Below, piece after piece: positions 18,430 through 27,789 of a stretch of 64,000 bases of DNA (position 1 is its first letter; every line of letters begins with the position of its first letter). The DNA is taken from positions 58,027-122,026 of the forward strand of contig NZ_SMKV01000019.1 in NCBI RefSeq assembly GCF_004348445.1, read 5' to 3'. Origin of the DNA: Saccharopolyspora aridisoli. Its GTDB lineage: Bacteria; Actinomycetota; Actinomycetes; Mycobacteriales; Pseudonocardiaceae. Below the pieces are notes generated by a model. The model saw nothing but the letters and a program-made list of their open reading frames with translations. It had not been told where the DNA came from and ran no database searches. The position numbers were made by a program, and so were the translations under genes.

Positions 18430-18780
18430 GTATCACCGCTTGGAGGTCGCCAGGGTCCAGCGGAGGCAGCCGTCGGGTTCGTAGATCGAGAGCCACGCGG
18501 CGGCCCCGATCGCGAGGACGTGGAACACGGCCATGCCGACGAGGTTGGTCCGGGCCCCGGTGAAGGCCCCGACGGGCTGGGTCGCGTCGGCGATCCATCC
18601 GGGCGAAGGCTGGCGGTGATGGCGATCGTGGCGGCCACCAGCACGCGCTTGATCAGCGACCAGTGGTGCGTCGCGACTCCCCACTCGGTGCCGACGGCGA
18701 GAACGAGCCCGGTTCCCAGGGTGATCAGCGATCGCGAGCGCCCTGGGCGTCGTCGTCACCCCGCCGTGGAACCACGGCGC
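18430..18780 (-). pseudogene. Decayed actinobacterial integral membrane protein (DUF2269-like)
   Basis: Three consecutive minus-strand pieces in shifted frames look like one gene. One piece ends TTTPRALAIA. A second reads LITLGTGLVLAVGTEWG then WSLIKRVLVAATIAITASLR. A third ends GMAVFHVLAIGAAAWLSIYEP. Order and style recall small actinobacterial membrane proteins with a GT.WGL.RH.WV..K core and a C-terminal L.VYKP helix. At least two frameshifts and no start codon indicate a pseudogene. Family assignment is tentative. Confidence 0.5.
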
Positions 18781-19027
18781 TCGCGCTGCAGAGGCGCGCC
18801 GGTCGGGGTTCGCTGCGCGACCGCCGGTGTCGCTCAGCGAACGCCGCCGATCGCTCGCGTGACGCTTCCGGCGCCGCGTCTTGCCTGGTGAGCGGGACCG
18901 CGGGGCACGGTCGGTGCCCCGCGTCACAGCGAGTTCCGCTTGGTCTCGTGCTTAGGATCCGCGTCACAGCAAGCGCCCTTGGCCCGAGGTGGCGCTGCGC
19001 GTCTCAACGTTGAGCGGGAGGTCGTGG

Positions 19028-20539
19028 ATGACCGGCAGGATTCGGAATCGGCAGTTCGCCTCGAAGATCGTCTCGGCCGAGGAGGCCGCCGAGATGATCG
19101 AACCCGGCGAGAACGTGGGCATGAGCGGGTTCACCGGCGCCGGGTATCCGAAGGAGGTGCCTGGAGCGCTGGCGAAGCGGGTCGCGACCTCCCACGAGCA
19201 GGGGCGGCCGATGAAGGTCGGGTTGTGGACCGGGGCTTCGACCGCTCCGGAGCTCGACGGGGCGCTGGCGGAGGTGGAGGGGATCTACCTCCGGTTGCCG
19301 TACCAGTCGGATCCGGTGAGCCGCGCGAAGATCAACGCCGGTCGGCTGGACTACACCGACATCCACCTCTCCCACGTGGCGCAGCGGGTGTGGCAGGGCA
19401 TCTACGGCGAACTGGACTTGGCCGTCGTGGAGGTCAGCGGCATCACCTCGGACGGCCACTTGATCCCGTCCTCTTCGGTGGGCAACAACAAGACGTGGCT
19501 GGAGCAGGCTGATCGGGTGATCCTCGAGGTGAACTCGTGGCAGAGCGAGCACCTCGACGGCATGCACGACATCTACTACGGGACCGCTCTCCCGCCCCAC
19601 CGCAAGCCCATCCCGATCACCCACCCGGCCGACCGGATCGGCGTGCCGCACCTGGAGTGCCCGGCGGAGAAGGTGATCGCGGTCGTGGAAACCGAATCAC
19701 CCGATCGCAACGCGGCTTTCACCCCGCCCGACCGGACCTCCGAGCAGATCGCCGGGCACGTCCTGGGCTTCCTGGAGTCGGAGGTGCGCAACGGCCGGTT
19801 GCCCCGGGAACTGCTGCCGTTGCAGTCCGGGGTGGGCAACGTCGCCAACGCCGTCCTAGCCGGCCTCGGAGCCGGACCGTTCGACGGGCTCACCGCCTAC
19901 ACCGAGGTCATCCAGGACGGGATGCTGCAGCTCATCGAGTCCGGCAAGCTCCAGATGGCGTCCGCGACGGCGTTCTCGCTGAGCCCGACCGCGGTGGACC
20001 GGTTCAACCGGGACACCGCCGCCTACCGCGACAAGATCGTTCTGCGGCCGCAGGAGATCAGCAACCATCCCGAGGTGGTGCGCCGGCTCGGTTGCCTGGC
20101 GATGAACGGGATCGTGGAGGCCGACATCTACGGCAACATCAACTCCACTCACCTGATGGGCAGCCGCGTACAGAACGGCATCGGCGGCTCCGGCGACTTC
20201 GCGCGCAACGCCTACGTGTCGATCTTCGTGACGCCGTCGCAGGCCAAGAACGGGGACGTGTCGGCGATCGTGCCGATGGTCTCGCACGTCGACCACACCG
20301 AGCACGACGTGGACGTCGTCGTGACCGAGCAGGGCCTTGCCGACCTGCGTGGCCTGTCGCCGAAGAAGCGGGCGGAACGCATCATCGACCGCTGCGCGCA
20401 CCCCGACTTCCGGCCGCTGCTGCACGACTACTTCCAGCGGGCGCAGCACTCGTCGTTCGGGCTGCACACCCCGCACCTGCTCGACGAGTCCCTGTCCTGG
20501 CACCACCGCTTCGTCCAGCACGGATCGATGCGCGGGTGA
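19028..20539 (+). CDS. Acetyl-CoA hydrolase/transferase family protein (succinate:acetate/propionate CoA-transferase type)
   Basis: A family I CoA-transferase of 503 residues that moves CoA between short acyl groups through a glutamyl-CoA thioester. The N-terminal half has ENVGMSGFTGAGYPKEVP; the C-terminal half has the segment YTEVIQDG, where this family carries the catalytic Glu, then DIYGNINSTHLMGSRVQNGIGGSGDFARNA. ATG 19028 follows GGGAGG at good spacing. Length and motifs resemble acetyl-CoA:succinate transferases (AarC/Ach1/Cat1). It stands alone; the large acyl-CoA carboxylase gene lies convergently downstream, so a link to acetyl/propionyl-CoA balance is possible. Exact substrates cannot be read from sequence. 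Confidence 0.88.
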   Translation: MTGRIRNRQFASKIVSAEEAAEMIEPGENVGMSGFTGAGYPKEVPGALAKRVATSHEQGRPMKVGLWTGASTAPELDGALAEVEGIYLRLPYQSDPVSRAKINAGRLDYTDIHLSHVAQRVWQGIYGELDLAVVEVSGITSDGHLIPSSSVGNNKTWLEQADRVILEVNSWQSEHLDGMHDIYYGTALPPHRKPIPITHPADRIGVPHLECPAEKVIAVVETESPDRNAAFTPPDRTSEQIAGHVLGFLESEVRNGRLPRELLPLQSGVGNVANAVLAGLGAGPFDGLTAYTEVIQDGMLQLIESGKLQMASATAFSLSPTAVDRFNRDTAAYRDKIVLRPQEISNHPEVVRRLGCLAMNGIVEADIYGNINSTHLMGSRVQNGIGGSGDFARNAYVSIFVTPSQAKNGDVSAIVPMVSHVDHTEHDVDVVVTEQGLADLRGLSPKKRAERIIDRCAHPDFRPLLHDYFQRAQHSSFGLHTPHLLDESLSWHHRFVQHGSMRG

Positions 20540-20570
20540 GCGTGTGGGATGGGCGCGGGGTCAGACTGCG

Positions 20571-20755
20571 GTGGCTCAACCGCCGTTGTCGCTCGCGCTG
20601 ATCTGACCGGGACGTTCGCGTTCGGTCTCACCGGTGCGCTCACCGCTGTGCGTATGGTGCGGCTACCTGGTCGGGTCCTCACGCCGGGCGTGCGTGACCC
20701 CGCTCGGCGGCGGCATCCTGCGGGAAGTCCTGATCGGGCTTCAGCGACGTGCTCT
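20571..20755 (+). pseudogene. Fragment of a TRIC/UPF0126-type membrane protein gene
   Basis: In one frame the DNA encodes ARADLTGTFAFGLTGALTAVR, and ~60 bases later, in another frame, PLGGGILREVLIGLQ. Both are hallmark blocks of the UPF0126 / trimeric intracellular cation channel family (DLLGTFVFALSGALAA; TALGGGTLRDVL), in the right order and roughly the right distance. There is no complete frame, and the second half of the protein is absent. The rest of the 425-base gap up to 20964 shows nothing else apart from the terminator. Confidence 0.5.
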
Positions 20756-20926
20756 GCAGGACGAGTCCACCGCCTGACCGGAGGCGCGGTGGAGGGGGCG
20801 GCGACGGTGTAGTCCGGGTGGATTCCGTCGTCGCTGAGGTCTCAGGTGAAGGCGCAGCTGACCCGGTCGCCCGGCTGGGCCTCTGATGCCCTGCTGGGAG
20901 TCGGGGCGTAGATCTGCAGCCAGCGG

Positions 20927-20955
20927 CCCCGGCCGGGGTCGATGCCCGGCCGGGG
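20927..20955. terminator. Hairpin terminator of the acyl-CoA carboxylase gene
   Basis: Inverted repeat with 11-bp arms (20927-20937 with 20945-20955) and a 7-base loop, starting 10 bases after the carboxylase stop on the minus strand. Confidence 0.7.
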
Positions 20956-20964
20956 ACTCTGACG

Positions 20965-23900
20965 TCAGCCCAGGTGGCTTTCGATGGCGTCGATGATCCG
21001 CGGACGCAGCTCGTCGGCGCGCACGATCGCGTCGACCGAGCCGACCTCCACCGCGCGCTGGATGCTGTGCACCCGGTCGAACTCCGCCGCCACCTCGCTG
21101 AGCTTCTCGGCTCGCACCTCCGCCCGGACGTCGGCCAGCTTGAGGCTCTCAGCCGCTCGTTCCGGACCGTTGGCAGCCGCCACGAGCGCCTCGAGCTCCC
21201 GCACCCTCGGGTCGTTCACGGTGCGCTCGTTGACCTCACCCGCGAAGACGACCGCTGCCGCCGGTGCGCCACCGATCACCGAGGCGTACGAACCCTCGAC
21301 CGCGAGGACGGTCATGTTGGGGTTGAGCGCTTTGGAGAACACGACGAACGCGCCGCCGTGGTAGCGGGAGATCACGCAGAACACGATGGGGCCGTCGAAG
21401 TTGACGATGGCCCGGCCGATCTCGGCGCCGTACTCCAGCTGCAGCTTGCGCATGGATTCGGGAGAGCCGTCGAACCCGGAGAGGTTCGCCAGCACCACCA
21501 GCGGCCGGTTCCCGCTGGCCGCGTTGATGGCGCGAGCGGTCTTCTTCGACGAGCGCGGGAACAGCGTCCCCGAGGTGTAGGCGTCCGGGCCGTCGGTGGG
21601 CGGGAACCCGCGCCGCGCGACCGAACGCGATTCGACACCGATCAGGCAGACCGGGCTGCCCCCGAGGTGCGCGTCCTGGACGACGGCCGTGTCGGCGTCG
21701 GCCATCCCGGCCCACCGCTCAAGCACCGGGTGGTCCTGGTCCGACACCGCCCGCATGACCGTGCGGATGTCGAAGGACTTCTTGCGGTCCGGGTTGTGCT
21801 CGGACGAGAAGATCTGACCCACGGTGCTGAAGTCGCTGTCGGCGAGCTCGTGCGGGTAGGTCGAGATGTCGCGGTCACGCGGGTCGCTGCTGCCCGCACC
21901 GCGCGGCCCGGTCTCGCCCGGGGCGATGTAGGTGTGCTCGTAGTGGGCCATCAGCACGTCGTTGGCCGCTGCGAGGTTCGGCGCCCAGTACTGCGCCTGA
22001 CCGTTCGGGCCCATGACCCGGTCGTAACCGCCGATGCCGAAGTTGTCCTCGGCCGAGACACCACCGGAGAAGTCCAGCGACTGCTTGCCCGTGAGCACCA
22101 TCGCCGAATCCGGTGTCATCACCAGGATCCCCTTGGTGTGCATCAGCATCGTGGCCTCGGCGTTCCAGTACGGCTGCGCACCCACGTTGATACCGGCCAC
22201 CACGACGTTGATCTCACCGCCACCCTGGGTGAACGTGACGATCTTCTTGAGCGCGGCGGCAACCCAATCCATGTTCTCGGTTCCCGAGGACATCGAGATC
22301 CGCGCACCGGCCGAGAGCGCGAACCACTCCAGCGGCACCTGCATCCGCTCGGCCAGGTCCAACGCGGCGATCACGCGCGAGCACTCCGGCTCCGACAGGG
22401 CACCCAGCGCCTTGGTCGGATCGCCCAGCAGCACCACCCGCGACATCCCCTCGGGGTGCCGGCGCGTGGGCGTGGTGACCACGCCCGCGACGATCGCCGC
22501 CGAGTTCTGCCCCTTCGGCCGGTCCACCGGCACCAGCACGCCATCCTCGTCGAGGTCGTGCTCGACGAAGGTGCCGTGAGCACCGGCCAGCATCTTCGTC
22601 AGCTCGTACGGGTAGACGGTTCCGCGGTTGGCCGCCCGCAACACCTTCTGACGGTAGGAGTCCAGCGGCTGCAGCGGCTCCACCGACGGCTGCTCGACGG
22701 AGAACCGCATCCCCGCCCCGGCGTCGTAGCCGATGCGCACCGCGACCTCGCCGAGCTCACCGGTCTCCGGGTCTCGCTGGCGCACCAGGAACAGCACTTC
22801 CTCCAGCCCGGCCCCGGCCGTCGTGGGCAGCACGCGCTGCGCGACGACGTCGAGCTCCTCCATGGACAGCTCGTTCGGAGGCCAGACGTAGATGACGATG
22901 CGGTTGGTCCCGGAACGCTTGTTCGCCTTGGGTTCCTTGGCCTGGGCCTTGCGGATCGCGTCGAGGCACGCGGTGAGCACGCCCTCCGCGGCGGGCAGCG
23001 CGACGAGCCTGCCGTCGGACTCCCGCAACGGCGTCAGGTCGCGCACCTGCGCCAGCGCCACCAGCCGCTCGTCCGCCGGGTTCTGCGGTGCCACGCACCG
23101 GAACAGGTAGACCTCCTCGTCGGCCGAGGGCAGGCGGTCGAGGTCGAACTCGCGCAGCCGCTCCAGCTGCATCCGGTCGGCGAGCAACGGGTGCAGCCCG
23201 CGGATCAGGCGTTCCTCGGCGAAGCCCTCCGAGAACGGGCGGAAGGTGAAGTGGTGGTGCATCACCGCACCGCTGGGACCGGCAACCGTGGTGGTGATCC
23301 GGTTGACCTGGCTCGGCAGCTGCTGAGCGGCGAGCACCTCGCCGAGCCGGGCCGCCATGGCGTCGGTGTCGTCGGGCTGGCCGTCCCACACCAGGTAGAC
23401 GTCGGCGACCAGGTCACCGTCGGTGGCCAGCTCACCGATCGCCCGCACGACGTCGGGCAGCGCGGCGAAGTCCACCGCCGTGCTCACCACGCGCGAACCG
23501 GCGCTCCGGTGCTCAGCGGTGACGAAGGTGCAGTCGGCGACCTCGACCGTGCGGACGTCGTCGAGTTCACGGTTGCCGTAGTAGCGGCGGGCGAGCACCT
23601 CCAGCAGCGGCGCCGGGTCGGTGCCCTCGCGGCCGATGCGCTGCCCGACGAGCCGGACCAGCGGTTCTGCGCTGGAGACCATCGCGGAGATCCGCTCGGC
23701 CCGGTCCGGTGCGGCCGGGTTCTCGTCCAGGTGCCTCAGGTGCTTGCGCACCCCCGCGTAGACCTCCGCGCGGTGGCGCCGCAGCATCGGCTGGGCGAAC
23801 CAGCGGAACGCCACGGTGCGTGCGAGGTCGGACAGCGCGGGGAAGCGCAGCTGGGTCGCCGCGACCAGGTGTTCCAGGGCGAGACCGGCGGGCTGCCGGT

Positions 23901-26454
23901 TCGCGCCGGACGGCGGTGCCTCGGCGAGCCACTGCCGCAGCAGGGTCGACACCGCCGCCTCGTCCGAGGAGGCGCGCTGCTGGGCGAGGAAGATCCGGAA
24001 GACCGCTTCCTCCAGCTCCGGGGTCCGGTCCAGCTCGTCGACGCCGTAGTGGGCGAGGACCTTGACCAGGCGCCGCTGGAACGTCTCGGACAGCCCGGCC
24101 CGCTCGACGTCGAGGCTCTGCAGGTACGTGTGGAAGTACTCGCGCGAGCTGTGCACGCGCGAGTCCGCTGCCGTCTCCTCCCCGACCGGCCGGTTGCGGC
24201 TCAGCTCGGAGAGGTCGGCGAACACCTCGAGGAGTTCGATCTCCTCGGCCAGCGGACGCCGTCCGGCCTCGACCAGCTCCTCGCGAGCCCGCAGGTAGTC
24301 GTTGAGGACCCGGCGCTCGTCCTGCGGGTCCACGTCGAACCCGAGCAGCATGCTGCGCAGGTCCTGCCGGCTGCGCGTCGCGCGCTCGCCCGCGTCGATG
24401 CCCTCCCGTCCCGGAGGCAGCGCGAGATCAGCGGTCTCGGACGTGGCCTGTTCCGCGCTGGGCTCGTCGGCGTCGCCGAGCGGCTCCAGCCGCAGCAGCG
24501 GCGCTCCCGTCTCGACCTGACTTCCCGTGCGCACCAAGCACTCCCGCAGCTTGGCGCGGAACGGGGCGCGAAGCACGGTCTCCATCTTCATGCTCTCCAG
24601 CACGAGGACCGCCGCGCCTTCCTCGACCTCGGCGCCGACCTCCAGCGGGGTCGCGACGACCAGCGCTGGCGCGGGCGAGCGCAGCACGCCGCCCTCGTCG
24701 CGGCTGACCCGGTGGGCCACGCCGTTCACCTCGGCCAGGCACACCGGACCGTGGGTGTCGGTGACCAGGCGGTAGCGCTCGCCGTTGACGGTGAGCTGGC
24801 CGACGTGGTCGTCGAAGCGCTCGACCTCGACGTCGGCGGTGTGGACCGGCCCGCCGTTGCCCGCGCTGATCCCGATCCGGAACCGCTCGTGCCCGATGCG
24901 CGCCACCTGCACGCGGTAGGAGTTGCCCCGCAGCTTGAACTCCAGCGGCCTCCCGCTCTCGTGCTGCGCCTGCGGCCTGCCGCCGTGCGCGGCGGCAAGG
25001 AACCGCTGCCGCTCGACGAGCTCGGCGTCCTCGTACGCCTCGATGCCGGCCGCGGCCAGGGCGATCGCCGAGTGCCGGTGCGACTGGAGCTCACCTTCGG
25101 TGCGGACCCGGTCGATCCAGCCCGTGTCGGCGGAACCGTCGATCACCTCGGGCCGGTCGAGCAGGTCGAGCACGAAGCTCTTGTTGGTCGCGCCGCCGGA
25201 GACGATCACGGTGGTCTGCGCCATCGCGCGGCGCAACCTGCCCAGCGCCTCGTCCCGGTCGCGCCCCACGGCGATGATCTTGGCGATCATCGAGTCGAAG
25301 TCCGCGGGGATGCTGTCACCCTCGTCGACGCCGGTGTCGACGCGGATGCCGGGCCCTTGCGGGAAGTCGAGCCGGACGATCTTGCCCGGTGCCGGTGCGA
25401 AGTCGCGCTCCGGGTCCTCGGCGTTGAGCCGGGCCTCGATCGCGTGCCCGGATTCGGCGGGCGGCTCCCCTTCCAGCTTGCCGCCCGACGCGACGTGCAG
25501 CTGGGCCTTCACCAGGTCGACGCCGGTGGTGGCCTCGGTGATCGGGTGCTCGACCTGCAGGCGGGTGTTGACCTCCAGGAAGGCGAACAGCCGGTCACCG
25601 GGGTGGTAGAGGAACTCGACGGTCCCGGCTCCCCGGTAGTCCACGGCCAGCGCGAGCCGCTCGGCCGAGGCCTTGAGCTCAGCGCTCTGCTCGGCGCTGA
25701 GCACCGGCGAGGAGGATTCCTCGATGACCTTCTGGTTGCGCCGCTGCACGGAGCAGTCGCGGACCCCCAGCGCCCACGCCGTGCCCTGTCCGTCGGCGAT
25801 CACCTGGACCTCGACGTGCCTGGCGCCGGTGACGAGCCGCTCCAGGAAGACCGCACCGCTGCCGAACGCCCGCTCGGCCTCCAGCCGGGTGCGCTCGTAG
25901 GCGTCGGCCAGTTCCCGCTCGTCGTTGATCACGCGGATGCCGCGTCCGCCGCCGCCCGCGGTGGCCTTCAGCATGAGCGGGTAGCCGATCTCACCCGCGC
26001 TGCGCACGGCCGCGTCCAGGTCGGCGACCTCGCCTCGGCTCCACGGCGCGACCGGGACACCGACCTCCTCGGCGATCAGCTTCGCGCCGATCTTGTCACC
26101 GAGCTTGCGCATCGCATCGGCGCTCGGACCGATGAAGGTCACGCCCAGCTTCTCGCAGAGCTCGGCGAACGCCGGGTCCTCGGCGACGAAGCCCCAGCCG
26201 ACCCAGGCCGCGTCGGCCCCGGTCTCGATCAGCGCCCGCTCCAGGACGCCCAGGTCCAGGTAGGGCCGGTCCCGAGCCGCACCGAGGTCGTAGCCGAGGT
26301 CCGCCTCCCGCACGAAGGCCGCCGAGCGGTCCGCGTCGGTATGGAGGGCGACGGTCTCGATCCGGGCCCCTGTCTCGGCCTCGACCTCCCGCACAGCATG
26401 AATCAGCCGCATCGCGGCTTCCCCGCGGTTGACGATCGCCACACGACGGAACAC
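20965..26454 (-). CDS. Single-polypeptide acetyl/propionyl-CoA carboxylase (BC-BCCP-CT fusion)
   Basis: A 1829-residue biotin enzyme that should carboxylate acetyl- or propionyl-CoA. Biotin carboxylase is at ~1-460, with the ATP-grasp loop KATAGGGGRG (163-172) and EVNTRLQVEHP (294-304). The biotinyl domain has MKM with Lys623 as attachment site. A ~500-residue central region follows, then the carboxyltransferase from ~1170 to the end (SAGARISMSSGTENMDW, GGVSAEDNFGIGG, an oxyanion-rich C-terminal half). Most actinobacteria use separate AccA and AccD subunits; this layout is like eukaryotic ACC. GTG 26454 is chosen because GGAGG sits 8 bases upstream; a GTG at 26478 is possible. Acyl specificity is not deducible. 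Confidence 0.93.
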   Translation of the reverse strand: MFRRVAIVNRGEAAMRLIHAVREVEAETGARIETVALHTDADRSAAFVREADLGYDLGAARDRPYLDLGVLERALIETGADAAWVGWGFVAEDPAFAELCEKLGVTFIGPSADAMRKLGDKIGAKLIAEEVGVPVAPWSRGEVADLDAAVRSAGEIGYPLMLKATAGGGGRGIRVINDERELADAYERTRLEAERAFGSGAVFLERLVTGARHVEVQVIADGQGTAWALGVRDCSVQRRNQKVIEESSSPVLSAEQSAELKASAERLALAVDYRGAGTVEFLYHPGDRLFAFLEVNTRLQVEHPITEATTGVDLVKAQLHVASGGKLEGEPPAESGHAIEARLNAEDPERDFAPAPGKIVRLDFPQGPGIRVDTGVDEGDSIPADFDSMIAKIIAVGRDRDEALGRLRRAMAQTTVIVSGGATNKSFVLDLLDRPEVIDGSADTGWIDRVRTEGELQSHRHSAIALAAAGIEAYEDAELVERQRFLAAAHGGRPQAQHESGRPLEFKLRGNSYRVQVARIGHERFRIGISAGNGGPVHTADVEVERFDDHVGQLTVNGERYRLVTDTHGPVCLAEVNGVAHRVSRDEGGVLRSPAPALVVATPLEVGAEVEEGAAVLVLESMKMETVLRAPFRAKLRECLVRTGSQVETGAPLLRLEPLGDADEPSAEQATSETADLALPPGREGIDAGERATRSRQDLRSMLLGFDVDPQDERRVLNDYLRAREELVEAGRRPLAEEIELLEVFADLSELSRNRPVGEETAADSRVHSSREYFHTYLQSLDVERAGLSETFQRRLVKVLAHYGVDELDRTPELEEAVFRIFLAQQRASSDEAAVSTLLRQWLAEAPPSGANRQPAGLALEHLVAATQLRFPALSDLARTVAFRWFAQPMLRRHRAEVYAGVRKHLRHLDENPAAPDRAERISAMVSSAEPLVRLVGQRIGREGTDPAPLLEVLARRYYGNRELDDVRTVEVADCTFVTAEHRSAGSRVVSTAVDFAALPDVVRAIGELATDGDLVADVYLVWDGQPDDTDAMAARLGEVLAAQQLPSQVNRITTTVAGPSGAVMHHHFTFRPFSEGFAEERLIRGLHPLLADRMQLERLREFDLDRLPSADEEVYLFRCVAPQNPADERLVALAQVRDLTPLRESDGRLVALPAAEGVLTACLDAIRKAQAKEPKANKRSGTNRIVIYVWPPNELSMEELDVVAQRVLPTTAGAGLEEVLFLVRQRDPETGELGEVAVRIGYDAGAGMRFSVEQPSVEPLQPLDSYRQKVLRAANRGTVYPYELTKMLAGAHGTFVEHDLDEDGVLVPVDRPKGQNSAAIVAGVVTTPTRRHPEGMSRVVLLGDPTKALGALSEPECSRVIAALDLAERMQVPLEWFALSAGARISMSSGTENMDWVAAALKKIVTFTQGGGEINVVVAGINVGAQPYWNAEATMLMHTKGILVMTPDSAMVLTGKQSLDFSGGVSAEDNFGIGGYDRVMGPNGQAQYWAPNLAAANDVLMAHYEHTYIAPGETGPRGAGSSDPRDRDISTYPHELADSDFSTVGQIFSSEHNPDRKKSFDIRTVMRAVSDQDHPVLERWAGMADADTAVVQDAHLGGSPVCLIGVESRSVARRGFPPTDGPDAYTSGTLFPRSSKKTARAINAASGNRPLVVLANLSGFDGSPESMRKLQLEYGAEIGRAIVNFDGPIVFCVISRYHGGAFVVFSKALNPNMTVLAVEGSYASVIGGAPAAAVVFAGEVNERTVNDPRVRELEALVAAANGPERAAESLKLADVRAEVRAEKLSEVAAEFDRVHSIQRAVEVGSVDAIVRADELRPRIIDAIESHLG

Positions 26455-26477
26455 CGACAAGACCTCCGATCTCCTCA

Positions 26478-26526
26478 CGGGAGCTGTCGCTCCCGACGTT
26501 CAAGAACACCCTCCCGGTTACCGGGA
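26478..26526. promoter_or_regulatory. Two inverted repeats upstream of the carboxylase gene
   Basis: TCCCGGTTACCGGGA (26512-26526) is a perfect palindrome around one central base, 58 bases before the carboxylase start, and looks like a repressor site. CGGGAGC-TGTC-GCTCCCG (26478-26495) could be a second site or a leader hairpin just before the ribosome binding site. The regulator is unknown. Confidence 0.45.
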
Positions 26527-26694
26527 AGTAGGGATATGTAGCCAGCCTGGCGTGGTGGACCCCGAAAATAGTCGAGACCCACCAAACGGAAGCCCTGTGG
26601 ACGCCGCCGGTAGGTCAGCGGTCACGATCCGGCGTCGATCACCGGAACCGTTGGTGGACACTGGTGGCGCACACGCAGCCCCTGGAGGAACCGA

Positions 26695-27639
26695 ATGGCC
26701 TTCACCCCGCAGTCCTGGCCGGGCCGGGTCATCCCGGCGGACCGGGAGCAGGTCGAGCTGGCCACCAGGAAGCTGTTCGGCGAGGTCTTCCCAGGTCACC
26801 CGGTGACCTCGGAGGCCATCGCGATCCTCAACCGCTGGTTCGACGCGGGCTGGTGCGTGGACGCGATCAAGGTCGCGCTCGACAACCTCCCGGAGGGCCA
26901 GGAGGGCTTCCAGCCCCGGCGGGGTGACCGGGAGTCGCCGGAGGACTTCCTGGTCCGGCGGTTGCGGAAGTGGTTCCGCGATTCGGACGACGACTTCGAG
27001 CGCAACGCGCGGCTGGCACCACCCCGGGCAGGGCAGTCGCTGGACATGCACCTGCGGCTCAAGCGCCAGCAGCAGATCAACGACGGGCTCGTCTCCCGAC
27101 CACGGACGTTGTCCGCAGCCGGGCAGCAGGCCCGCGAGCAGGTGCGGGAGCGCGCGGGCAAGGGACGTCCGGACGCGATCGCCCGCGCACGCGCCAGGGA
27201 CGCGCGCGTGCAGCGAGCGATGGACGCGCTCGACGTCGACGTGCCGCCCGCCCACGCCGAGAACGGCCCGAGCGCTCCGGACGATCGACGCGGGTCGCAG
27301 ATGGTGGCCGCGTACGCCGCGCGGACCGCGACGGTCAACAACGACCCGACCGTGCGACGCATCCTCGCCCGCCTCACCGAGGAGCGCCGGCGTCCGAACG
27401 CGCAGGAGACCACGATCCTCCGGCGCGCCGTGCGCGGCGCCCAGCAGCGCGCGAGCCTCGGCACCCTAGACGCCGCCACGGCAGATTCCACCAACGCGGT
27501 CCTCGGCGAGGACGCGCAGCGCATCCTCACCTACCTCGACCACGCCGTGAGCTCCGGCCTGACCCTGGACCAGACCCTCGCCCTGATGCACACCCAGGTC
27601 GACTCCGTGACCGAAAAATCGCAGCCAGATCGGCAGTAG
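26695..27639 (+). CDS. Uncharacterised 314-residue basic protein
   Basis: I do not recognise this family. The first ~100 residues look globular (ADREQVELATRKLF, ILNRWFDAGWCVDAIKVALDNLP, a helical pattern that could be a winged-helix or initiator-like fold). Then comes a long charged, Arg/Gln/Ala-rich helical stretch (~110-180), and a C-terminal helical tail containing SGLTLDQTLALMHTQVDSVT. There is no signal peptide or membrane segment, so it is cytoplasmic and possibly nucleic-acid binding. ATG 26695 has GGAGG 6 bases upstream. The 61 bases that encode the tail recur exactly 1.27 kb downstream, pointing to a decayed paralogue. Confidence 0.75.
   Translation: MAFTPQSWPGRVIPADREQVELATRKLFGEVFPGHPVTSEAIAILNRWFDAGWCVDAIKVALDNLPEGQEGFQPRRGDRESPEDFLVRRLRKWFRDSDDDFERNARLAPPRAGQSLDMHLRLKRQQQINDGLVSRPRTLSAAGQQAREQVRERAGKGRPDAIARARARDARVQRAMDALDVDVPPAHAENGPSAPDDRRGSQMVAAYAARTATVNNDPTVRRILARLTEERRRPNAQETTILRRAVRGAQQRASLGTLDAATADSTNAVLGEDAQRILTYLDHAVSSGLTLDQTLALMHTQVDSVTEKSQPDRQ
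27551..27611 (+). repeat. 61-bp exact direct repeat, copy 1 (inside the 314-residue ORF)
   Basis: Identical over all 61 bases to 28824-28884. In this copy it encodes the C-terminal tail of the uncharacterised protein. Confidence 0.95.
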
Positions 27640-27789
27640 GCCGCCGTTCGCCAGGTCGCCCCTCCGGCCCGAACGGGCACGGAGAAGATCTACAGAATAC
27701 GAACTCGTTCCGCCATTTCGCAGACAGAGCCTCATGTTCTCACGGTAATGTCCTGACCTCGAAGAGTAACTTCCATGAAGGAAGAGGTC

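Noticed and set aside
20974..26541. An 1855-codon open frame on the plus strand
   Set aside because: It lies exactly opposite the fused carboxylase. Long antisense frames are common in very GC-rich DNA; its translation is Arg/His/Asp-rich with no domain.
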